Source of the DNA: Oscillospiraceae bacterium
GTDB lineage: Bacteria; Bacillota; Clostridia; Oscillospirales; Ruminococcaceae
Length of the DNA stretch: 64,000 nt
Assembly (NCBI GenBank): GCA_021203065.1
Contig: JAJQBX010000025.1
Span: 119,004-183,003 of the forward strand
Direction of reading: 5' to 3'
Both the position numbers and the translations under genes were made by a program. Position 1 is the stretch's first letter. The number at the start of each line of letters is the position of its first letter. Positions 54,807 to 61,165 of the stretch are shown piece after piece. The notes beneath the pieces were generated by a model. The model did no database searches, was not told the DNA's origin, and was given only the letters and a program-made list of their open reading frames with translations.

Positions 54807-55053
54807 CGTTATCGTCCTCCGTTTCTTGTATTATAGCGTTCTTGACAATCCTGACGTAACAGGTTTTGATAGGCTCATGCTTTGGAATAGTGATTGCTGG
54901 TTTTCCGCTTTTGCGGAAAGTGTAGTGACTGCTTCCGCCTTTCGGCTGGTACATAGTATAGCCGAAAGACTCCAAAACTTTTTTGAGTTCATCAAACCTG
55001 AGACCTTTGTCGAGCGAGTAAATTCGCTCTATAAGCTTATCAAATCTTGACAC
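54799..55053 (-). CDS. hicA: HicA toxin (mRNA interferase)
   Basis: An 84-residue dsRBD-like toxin: LRFDELKKVLESFGYTMYQPKGGSSHYTFRKSG places the catalytic His in GSSHYTF. It is a little longer than the ~60-residue minimum for HicA. Starts with GTG behind CAGAGG. Promoter TTGACT-17-TATAAT (55112-55107, 55089-55084). Confidence 0.93.
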   Translation of the reverse strand: MSRFDKLIERIYSLDKGLRFDELKKVLESFGYTMYQPKGGSSHYTFRKSGKPAITIPKHEPIKTCYVRIVKNAIIQETEDDNDG

Positions 55054-55083
55054 TTTTTATACCTCTGTGATATTGATAATGAT

Positions 55084-55112
55084 ATTATATGCGATATTAT
55101 GGGAAAAGTCAA
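55084..55112 (-). promoter_or_regulatory. hicAB promoter
   Basis: Reverse strand TTGACT (55112-55107), 17-bp spacer, TATAAT (55089-55084), within an AT-rich stretch with several GATATTAT-like words. Confidence 0.8.
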
Positions 55113-55139
55113 TAGCTTATGCTGTAGTAGCAATAATTT

Positions 55140-55583
55140 TTAGAACGATACGCTGAAATAATACCACCTATCCCTGATTTTTGCAACACTTCCGTGATTA
55201 TCTCCGTTCTCTTCCTGCCAAGTCCAGTAGCCCTCGCTCTGTTTGACAAGGGTATAATTCATCTGCCCATACACCAGTGGCACGTCGTCCGGCGAAAAGA
55301 AGCAGCCATAGTAGGTGCTCGACGGGGCGATTCCGAAGCCGCATAGGTCAAACTCAATCATCGGATGCCTGTATTTAGAGCCATAGTAAGTCATCGACAG
55401 GCAGCTGACATTGTCCTTGCTGACGATAATCCCGTCATAATATTTTTCCTCGATATAATCGCCATACCTCTGCACAAAGACCCAAGCCTGAAACTTAGGA
55501 TTTATCCCAAGCCTGATTCCTACCAAGCAAACTGTCCCCAGCACCACGGCAACCATAATCGCAGCTATTTGTTTTTTGTTCAT
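55140..55583 (-). CDS. Small membrane-anchored protein of unknown function
   Basis: A 147-residue protein starting at ATG 55583 behind AAAGGAG; an N-terminal hydrophobic span (about 5-25) then ~120 polar residues outside, with GSKYRHPMIEFDLCGFGIAPSSTYYGCF and a Trp/Tyr-rich end. No family recognised. It resembles in size and topology the other unknown protein at 55762. A MITE lies between them. Confidence 0.7.
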   Translation of the reverse strand: MNKKQIAAIMVAVVLGTVCLVGIRLGINPKFQAWVFVQRYGDYIEEKYYDGIIVSKDNVSCLSMTYYGSKYRHPMIEFDLCGFGIAPSSTYYGCFFSPDDVPLVYGQMNYTLVKQSEGYWTWQEENGDNHGSVAKIRDRWYYFSVSF

Positions 55584-55621
55584 ATTGAACTCCTTTCGGA
55601 AACCCCGCACTCCCTTTGGTC

Positions 55622-55749
55622 GTGCGCCCTCTCAGTCGGCTTCGCCGACAGCTCCCCCAAAGGGGGAGCCAAGAATTTGCGAGAGGACAGTAACTTGGCT
55701 CTCCCTCTGGGAGAGCTGGCACGCCGCAGGCGTGACTGAGAGGGCGCAC
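55622..55749. mobile_element. 128-bp MITE-like element with ~50-bp inverted ends
   Basis: The left end (GTGCGCCCTCTCAGTC... GGGGGAGCCAAG, 55622-55673) is inverted at the right (CTTGGCTCTCC... ACTGAGAGGGCGCAC, 55694-55749). It has the same CTCAGTC-GGCTTCGCC-GACAGCTC plan as the elements at 29.6 and 32.4 kb, but ends differ (GCGCCCTCT). It sits immediately behind the stop codon of the gene at 55762. Confidence 0.82.
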
Positions 55750-55761
55750 CGCAGGTGCGCT

Positions 55762-56202
55762 TCAGAAGAACTCCTCCAAAACATACATCTCCCGCAAACT
55801 CTCATCCCAGAAAATCATGATAACGCTGCCGTCACTCTTTGTCTGAGTGTAGAAAACGCAGTTTTCGTAATCCGGTCTATAGTAAATATCAAGCTCGTCC
55901 AAGAGCTGTTCTGAGTAGTCGATAATGCTCTCGGGGATTTCGTCGCTCCAGCCTAAGAGCACGCTGATTCTCTCGGCATCATCGAAGTACATGATGTGAT
56001 ACCTTGTCCCGTCGCCGTGAAAGCTTGCACCGGAGTCGGCGGAGAGCTCCATCGAATAGCCGCCGTCGGTCGGAATTACGATTCCCCAGTTGTTCTCGAT
56101 AACGTCGCAGTAGGTCTCGGGGAAGACGTACGAAAGAAAATTCGAACTGACAGCCACCGTCCAGACTATGATAAGCGCAATAAACCTAAGAATTACCCTC
56201 AT
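55762..56202 (-). CDS. Small secreted or anchored protein of unknown function
   Basis: A 146-residue protein from the ATG 56202 (GTG 56211 is in frame upstream). N-terminal hydrophobic helix (about 4-22) and an extracytoplasmic part with DGTRYHIMYFDDAERISVLLGW and an acidic Tyr-rich C-terminus. Overlaps the XRE gene end, so it belongs to the XRE-DUF2975 operon. Function unknown; it may be the target or sensor of that module. Confidence 0.7.
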   Translation of the reverse strand: MRVILRFIALIIVWTVAVSSNFLSYVFPETYCDVIENNWGIVIPTDGGYSMELSADSGASFHGDGTRYHIMYFDDAERISVLLGWSDEIPESIIDYSEQLLDELDIYYRPDYENCVFYTQTKSDGSVIMIFWDESLREMYVLEEFF

Positions 56203-56416
56203 TTTCGTCACCCTTTCTGTATTCCAGAATATCCCCCGGCTGGCAGTCTAGAGCCTCGCATAAAGCCGCAAGGGTCGAGAATTTGATGGCTTTCGCCCTG
56301 CCGTTCTTCAAGATAGAGATATTCGCAATCGTGATGCCAACCCTGTCCGCCAATTCCGTGACGCTCATCTTGCGCTTGGCAAGCATGACGTCGATATTGA
56401 TAATAATTTCGCCCAT
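56186..56416 (-). CDS. XRE-family small repressor
   Basis: A 76-residue Cro/C1-type HTH protein of the YozG-like type: MSVTELADRVGITIANISILKNGRAKAIKFSTLAALCEAL. The C-terminal GDILEYRKGD is typical. Usually paired with DUF2975 membrane proteins, as here (9-bp gap). Probably represses its own operon, perhaps through the palindrome at 56972-56990. Confidence 0.9.
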   Translation of the reverse strand: MGEIIINIDVMLAKRKMSVTELADRVGITIANISILKNGRAKAIKFSTLAALCEALDCQPGDILEYRKGDENEGNS

Positions 56417-56425
56417 AATTTCACC

Positions 56426-56905
56426 TCAGACAGTCAGGTCGTTTTCCTGCTGCAGGTCTGCGGCTTTCTTCACGAGATGCGAAAGCGTCGCAAACACCAC
56501 GGCAACCGCAATCCCGATGAACACTATTAAAAGAGAAGCCACAATCACACCGGGATGGTTCATGTTCAGGAGAAGCAAAACCACATTTCCTGCGAAGAAG
56601 AACGCAATATCGCCGATAGCGAGATAGGACATCACGCTGAAATATTTTGCATTATCATAGGAGAACGCCTTTCCAACAGCGATGTTAGAAACAATTTTCC
56701 AGCAGTAGACGAGTACGATATAGCAGGGGACAGCCGTGATGAGAATAAACCCGAGCCACGGCGCAAACCACCCCGACACATCCGGATGATCCTCGACGAT
56801 TTTAAGCCCGCAAACCGGGCACACCACGCCATAGGCGACCAAACCGCAGACTCCGACGCCAATAATCACTGCCCGAAGCCATCTTACCAATACTTTAAGA
56901 TCCAT
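56426..56905 (-). CDS. DUF2975 membrane protein
   Basis: A 159-residue protein with four hydrophobic spans and FSYDNAKYFSVMSYLAIGDI, the DUF2975 signature. In Firmicutes these form two-gene modules with YozG-type regulators; a membrane-state sensor that holds the regulator is a common inference, not proven. Confidence 0.9.
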   Translation of the reverse strand: MDLKVLVRWLRAVIIGVGVCGLVAYGVVCPVCGLKIVEDHPDVSGWFAPWLGFILITAVPCYIVLVYCWKIVSNIAVGKAFSYDNAKYFSVMSYLAIGDIAFFFAGNVVLLLLNMNHPGVIVASLLIVFIGIAVAVVFATLSHLVKKAADLQQENDLTV

Positions 56906-56936
56906 TTCGATCTCTCCTTTTTTCTTTTATGCCCCC

Positions 56937-56990
56937 ATTATAGCACGCCTATCATCGTTTGTCAATAACTTTTTATCGAGATACGATAAA
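56937..56990 (-). promoter_or_regulatory. Promoter and putative operator of the DUF2975-XRE operon
   Basis: Reverse strand TTGACA (56965-56960), 17-bp spacer, TATAAT (56942-56937). Seven bp upstream lies the inverted repeat TTTATCG-AGATA-CGATAAA (56972-56990), a likely binding site for the XRE protein. A plus promoter (57014-57043, TTGACA-18-TATAAT) is divergent. Confidence 0.8.
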
Positions 56991-57013
56991 TTATTTCAAA
57001 CCTTGCTATGTTC

Positions 57014-57043
57014 TTGACAGCGAACCATAGTTTATGCTATAAT
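57014..57043 (+). promoter_or_regulatory. Promoter of the coiled-coil protein gene
   Basis: TTGACA (57014-57019), 18-bp spacer, TATAAT (57038-57043). Confidence 0.8.
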
Positions 57044-57076
57044 TAAACGAAGATATTTAAAAGAGGGAGTGACAGA

Positions 57077-58144
57077 GTGAAAAATATCTTTTCAAAAAAA
57101 GAAAAAAAGGGCGCAACGGGGTCTCGGAGCTGGAAGAAAAATGCTCCGCACAATAAAAGTGCACGGGGCAGCCAGTCACGGACGAATTCAGAGTTCAGGG
57201 AGAATCCAAAGCCAGATGAGGATCTGACAATTACGGTGCTGGTCGAGGGAATGCTGGAACGCATGGAGCAAAAAGGGCTGAATAAGTTCTTACTTTCTGA
57301 CTTCAAGTGCACAGTCTTGTTTAAGCCAGAAGATCTGTACAATCCCGAAACTGCGAATGAAAAGCTTAGCCTGATTCTGCTGGAGATTGAAAAATATCTG
57401 GAACTGTATCCTATACCTCTGCGGATAGAACCTATTGCGGAAGAGAAAAAGGAAGAAACCAGAGGTTACTACAGGCACAAAGGCAGCGAACGCTATGTTA
57501 TGGTCAGCGGTCTGAATCATTCCGATCCGGAGCAGTTGATTGCGACTCTCTGCTATGCATGTACGGGTTATTTCATGGACAATCACAGCCTTGGATGGAG
57601 TGATTCGGATATGAATAAGAAGCGTGCAGATGTCATGGCGATTCTCCTCGGTTTCGGGAATTATCTGGCTATGGCTTATCAGGAAAGGCAGACTCAGGAA
57701 CGCAGAGGTAATATAGTTACGACAACAACGCACAAACTGGGCTGTCTCAGCACTGTAGAATGCTGGCAGGTAATGGAGCAGAGGGCGAGATGGCAGGAGG
57801 AGCAAAAGAAGAAAGAAGAGGAACAAAAACACAAGGAGCAGATAGAGCAGATGCGCCGGGAGCTGGAAGCAAATCTCTATCAAGCAAGGGCAATCTACAC
57901 GGCGATTAAGAGCATAGATTTAAACAGTATCGATAATAAAGCGGTATATGAGAGCCCGGGGTTTCAGACTGCTCTTCTGGAATATGAGAGTACTGACACG
58001 GAAGCTGTGCTGGAAATGTGTGAGCGGGAGCTGTATGGGATGCCGGATGAACTCCGCATCCAGAATGCCGCAAATAAGCTGTCCGAACTGACTACAGAAT
58101 TAGACCGTTGGCTAAAGGCTTTCAAGTACTTTTCTTCATTATAG
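57077..58144 (+). CDS. Coiled-coil protein of unknown function
   Basis: A 355-residue protein starting at GTG 57077. Order: a very basic low-complexity N-terminus (about 1-40, Lys/Ser/Arg-rich), a globular middle (50-220) with LIATLCYACTGYFMDN and MNKKRADVMAILLGFGNYLAMAY, then a Gln/Glu/Lys coiled coil (about 235-275) and a helical end. The middle has the spacing of small zinc-peptidase-like domains whose HExxH is lost, so a degenerate metallopeptidase fold is possible. No partner nearby. Confidence 0.55.
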   Translation: MKNIFSKKEKKGATGSRSWKKNAPHNKSARGSQSRTNSEFRENPKPDEDLTITVLVEGMLERMEQKGLNKFLLSDFKCTVLFKPEDLYNPETANEKLSLILLEIEKYLELYPIPLRIEPIAEEKKEETRGYYRHKGSERYVMVSGLNHSDPEQLIATLCYACTGYFMDNHSLGWSDSDMNKKRADVMAILLGFGNYLAMAYQERQTQERRGNIVTTTTHKLGCLSTVECWQVMEQRARWQEEQKKKEEEQKHKEQIEQMRRELEANLYQARAIYTAIKSIDLNSIDNKAVYESPGFQTALLEYESTDTEAVLEMCERELYGMPDELRIQNAANKLSELTTELDRWLKAFKYFSSL

Positions 58145-58188
58145 GTTGCTGATGATACAATATTTCTCCAAATCCTCACAAAAACCTC

Positions 58189-58217
58189 TTGACAAGCCTC
58201 CTATGTTATGCTATAAT
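58189..58217 (+). promoter_or_regulatory. Promoter of the SGNH esterase gene
   Basis: TTGACA (58189-58194), 17-bp spacer, TATAAT (58212-58217). Confidence 0.88.
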
Positions 58218-58223
58218 ATTCGC

Positions 58224-58310
58224 ATAATAAGAAATTTAGAGTGCATGAAATTAATAAGTAGTCACTTATATTTTGTAAAGACTATAAAGATAGTGCTCTA
58301 AGTCTAGCTA
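58224..58310 (+). ncRNA. Three-way-junction leader of the SGNH esterase gene
   Basis: P1 TTAGAG (58236-58241) pairs with CTCTAA (58296-58301) and encloses two perfect hairpins: ATAAGT-agtc-ACTTAT (58254-58269) and ACTAT-aaag-ATAGT (58281-58294). The architecture, though not the sequence, recalls the leader at 30370-30490. No known riboswitch class recognised. Confidence 0.45.
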
Positions 58311-58329
58311 AAACAAGGAGGAAAACCCT

Positions 58330-59382
58330 ATGAAGAAAATGACAAAAAGAATCCTGAGCGTAGCCGTGGCAATGGTATTTGCCGTATGCATGTTGACAAA
58401 CGTTGTGTTTGCCGATGCAAATGCACTCATCGCCTCACTCAGCTCAACGACCTATCTCGCCCTTGGCGACAGTATCACAGCCGGATATGGGCTGGATGAT
58501 CCCGACACCGAGAGCTTTGTATCTCTCTTTGGCGATGAAATCGGCGCAACAACCATCAACTATGGCGTTTCCGGTCTGACAGCCGAGACCCTCGCCGCAA
58601 CCCTTGCCACCGGCGAATATGATACATATCTCGCCATGGTCGACGTTGTAACCATCACCATCGGCGGCAACGACCTCATGCAGGCGTTCTACACATATCT
58701 TCTGAGCCTCTATAACACCGCTTATGGAACTGAGCTCACCGTCACCGATGTTCAGACATGGTTCACCGACGGAGTTTCCTACTCAACCGAGATTGCCACA
58801 GTGCTTGCACTTCTCACCACCGATGAGGGCACAGCAGGTGCTCTCAGCGCAGTCACCGAAGCTGCTACAACCTGCCTTACCAACATCCAGAGCATCGTTA
58901 CAAAGATTCTCGAGGTCAATCCGGATGTCGTCATCCTGATTGCTAACCAGTACAATCCCTACTCGATTCTCAGCAGTCTTGCAAGCTATTCTTCCATTTA
59001 CACCATGTTTGAGAGTGCAGTAACCGCTTTCAACTCGCTCCTTACGCAGGTCAGTGCTCTCGCTGATAACGTCATCGTTGTTGATGTATATTCAGCAGGC
59101 GTTGAGACCAACGTAAATGTTCTCACCATGAACTTCGACTTCCATCCGGATGCCGCAGGACATGAGACCATCGCAGCCGCCATGGTAGCCGCCTACAACA
59201 CCGCTACCGCTTCTGCCGATACCGAAGCAGAGGCAGCCGCCGAGGTTGAAGCTACCACCGAGACCGAAACCGAAACAGCAACTGCCGCAGAGTCGTCCTC
59301 CAACCCGACCACCGGCATAGCTCTCTCCCTGATTCCGATGGCAATAGCCATGGCAGGAGTTGCACTTTCCAAGAAAAAGTAA
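58330..59382 (+). CDS. Secreted SGNH/GDSL esterase with NPTTG anchor tail
   Basis: A 350-residue protein: signal peptide to VVFADA, then the SGNH hydrolase with block I LALGDSITAGYG (Ser48), block II NYGVSGLTAE, block III TIGGNDLM and block V DFHPDAAGHE. An Ala/Glu/Thr-rich linker and the tail SSNPTTGIALSLIPMAIAMAG then SKKK follow, the same tail as the surface protein at 30520. Likely deacylates a polysaccharide (for example acetyl groups of xylan or pectin) at the cell surface. Expressed behind a structured leader. Confidence 0.9.
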   Translation: MKKMTKRILSVAVAMVFAVCMLTNVVFADANALIASLSSTTYLALGDSITAGYGLDDPDTESFVSLFGDEIGATTINYGVSGLTAETLAATLATGEYDTYLAMVDVVTITIGGNDLMQAFYTYLLSLYNTAYGTELTVTDVQTWFTDGVSYSTEIATVLALLTTDEGTAGALSAVTEAATTCLTNIQSIVTKILEVNPDVVILIANQYNPYSILSSLASYSSIYTMFESAVTAFNSLLTQVSALADNVIVVDVYSAGVETNVNVLTMNFDFHPDAAGHETIAAAMVAAYNTATASADTEAEAAAEVEATTETETETATAAESSSNPTTGIALSLIPMAIAMAGVALSKKK

Positions 59383-59402
59383 GTTCCGGGGTTCCCTCAA
59401 AT

Positions 59403-59442
59403 GTCGGCAAGGCGGCGGTTACGTTTCCGTCGCCTGCCGACG
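59403..59442 (+). terminator. GC-rich hairpin behind the esterase gene
   Basis: GTCGGCA-AGGCG-CGG opposite CCG-TCGCCT-GCCGAC, a long imperfect stem without a T-run; a processing or stability hairpin, followed by GGGTAACGTGC/GCACGTCACCC (59476-59498). Confidence 0.5.
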
Positions 59443-59507
59443 CATAAATCTGAGACACCCGATTTCTGTGGGGGGGTAACGTGCTCCGCACGTCACCCAT
59501 ATATAAA

Positions 59508-59574
59508 CCTCCATACTTAAAAGTATAGGAGGTCATATTTTTCAAGCCTCCTATTATAACAAGGAGGCGTTTTT
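59508..59574 (+). promoter_or_regulatory. Mutually exclusive hairpin leader over the ribosome-binding site
   Basis: Hairpin A: CCTCCATACTT (59508-59518) with AAGTATAGGAGG (59521-59532). Hairpin C: GCCTCCT (59546-59552) with AGGAGGC (59562-59568), which holds the only ribosome-binding site and is followed by GTTTTT. Alternative B: ATAGGAGG (59525-59532) can pair with CCTCCTAT (59547-59554) and would free the site. A and B, and B and C, cannot coexist. Confidence 0.6.
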
Positions 59575-59575
59575 A

Positions 59576-60955
59576 ATGAAGAGAAGAATATCGGTAATTC
59601 TTATAGCTATATGCATGGCTATAACTGCAATGACGAATGCTATTGTGGCAGATGAATATGTCACTGTAGGAAATACCTATGGTGACCGTGATAACTGCGT
59701 TTTTTGGGGCACTTTTGAGGGCAATATTTATGAAGCTACGTCAGCTTCCGGACTCCCAAATGGATTGTATATTGTTCAATATTTAGGAGATGGAGGATTT
59801 TATGTTACTGGAACTGTCTTGCCCGGAACTGTGGGTACTCACAGTGTTACTATCAGCACCAGTGGTCAATCCCAGAACTACACTATCGTCGTCAGCAAAG
59901 GTTCGCAGACTATTTGCCTTGCAAACAATATCACATCCCTTTCGCTCCATGAAGATGAAACCTATTCGCTTGGGGCTTATTCTGTTGACGTAAGCGGAAA
60001 TGTGATAGATGTCAGTTCGGTAGATTCTTCCTTGGTAGCAGAGCACCAGCCGACTTATACTTACACTTCTTCTGACACTTCTGTCGTAACAGTGAGTGCA
60101 GATGGCGTAGTAACCGGCGTAGGCAACGGGTCAGCGACCATTACAATCAGCTCCGCTGAAACCGGAAGCTATCTGGCGGCAACGCCCGTAACAATCACGG
60201 TGACGTCGACTGCCCATACTCCCACCGATTCAGGCACTGTGACAAATCCGACCTGCACCGAGCAGGGCTACACGACCTACTACTGCTCTACCTGCGAAAG
60301 CTACTACTATAGAAACTACACCGAAGCCACCGGTCACACCGAAGCTGAGGCGGTTATCGAGAACGAAGTAGATCCCACTTGCACCGAGGCTGGCTCTTAT
60401 GAGAGCGTAGTTTACTGCGACGATTGCGGCGAAGAGCTGTCAAGAGTGACGATGACCGGCGACCCTGCAACAGGTCACAGCTATACCGCCACGTTCAACT
60501 GGGCGAGCGATCTGAAGTCGGCGACGGTTACGCTGGCTTGCTCCGATTGCGGGCATGAGGAAACTATTGACAGTCAGGAGGTAACGATTACCGCTGTCAG
60601 CCGTCTGGGCATCATCACGACAACAGCGACGGTGACTTATAACGGTGAGACCTACACCTCCACCCAGACCTCCGGCAGAAGTCTTCTGACAATAGGCGCA
60701 AACTATTCTTCCGTCCGTGAAGCTATCGCCAAGGCTGATGCCCTCAACCCGGACGATTATGAGGACTTTTCAGCCGTCAGGAGGGCGATAACAAATGTCA
60801 ACTGGACGCTCAGCACTGTCAGCCAGAGTGCAGTAAACTCGATGGCAGAAGCCATCAATGAGGCAATTTCGAATCTTGTCCCGGTAAACTCAGTGACAGA
60901 GGAGGTAGTTGTCGAAGAACCGGTAGAGGGTACGGATCTGGAAATTGAGGAGTGA
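59576..60955 (+). CDS. Secreted Big_2-type repeat protein
   Basis: A 459-residue protein: signal peptide to NAIVADEYV, an N-terminal beta region, a Big_2 bacterial Ig domain (about 100-210, with SLHEDETYSLGAYSV and DTSVVTVSADGVVTGVGNG), then two Cys-rich repeats (TCTEQGYTTYYCSTC and TCTEAGSYESVVYCDDC) common in clostridial surface proteins, and an Ala-rich helical end. It stops at an acidic EEPVEGTDLEIEE, the same kind of linker that precedes NPTTG at 32160, but no anchor follows. Probably secreted or a truncated surface protein. Confidence 0.8.
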   Translation: MKRRISVILIAICMAITAMTNAIVADEYVTVGNTYGDRDNCVFWGTFEGNIYEATSASGLPNGLYIVQYLGDGGFYVTGTVLPGTVGTHSVTISTSGQSQNYTIVVSKGSQTICLANNITSLSLHEDETYSLGAYSVDVSGNVIDVSSVDSSLVAEHQPTYTYTSSDTSVVTVSADGVVTGVGNGSATITISSAETGSYLAATPVTITVTSTAHTPTDSGTVTNPTCTEQGYTTYYCSTCESYYYRNYTEATGHTEAEAVIENEVDPTCTEAGSYESVVYCDDCGEELSRVTMTGDPATGHSYTATFNWASDLKSATVTLACSDCGHEETIDSQEVTITAVSRLGIITTTATVTYNGETYTSTQTSGRSLLTIGANYSSVREAIAKADALNPDDYEDFSAVRRAITNVNWTLSTVSQSAVNSMAEAINEAISNLVPVNSVTEEVVVEEPVEGTDLEIEE

Positions 60956-60963
60956 GTGTAAAC

Positions 60964-60998
60964 TTGTGTAAAGTGCACATTTGTGCAAAGTGCACAAA
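60964..60998. promoter_or_regulatory. Two TTGTGCA-type palindromes upstream of the EF-G paralog
   Basis: TTGTGTA-AAG-TGCACA (60964-60979) and TTTGTGCA-AAG-TGCACAAA (60980-60998), back to back. The second has the same 19-bp frame as the site at 30234-30252. Another TTTGTGC lies in the promoter spacer (61026). Candidate operators. Confidence 0.6.
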
Positions 60999-61019
60999 AA
61001 ACAAAATTGAAATTTGGTA

Positions 61020-61048
61020 TTGCTATTTGTGCGAAAATGTTATATAAT
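61020..61048 (+). promoter_or_regulatory. Promoter of the EF-G paralog
   Basis: TTGCTA (61020-61025), 17-bp spacer, TATAAT (61043-61048). Confidence 0.7.
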
Positions 61049-61165
61049 AGGTAGGAAGCGTGTTTTTATTGTTCAATACGGACAGAGTTCAGCGATTTTT
61101 GTTCATGAACGGCGTTCGGCATGAACAGTGTGCAGCCGACAGTATATATGAATGGAGAGATTAAA

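Noticed and set aside
55365..55914. Plus-strand frames across the 55.6 kb MITE
   Set aside because: Made by inverted-repeat sequence and antisense to two credible genes.
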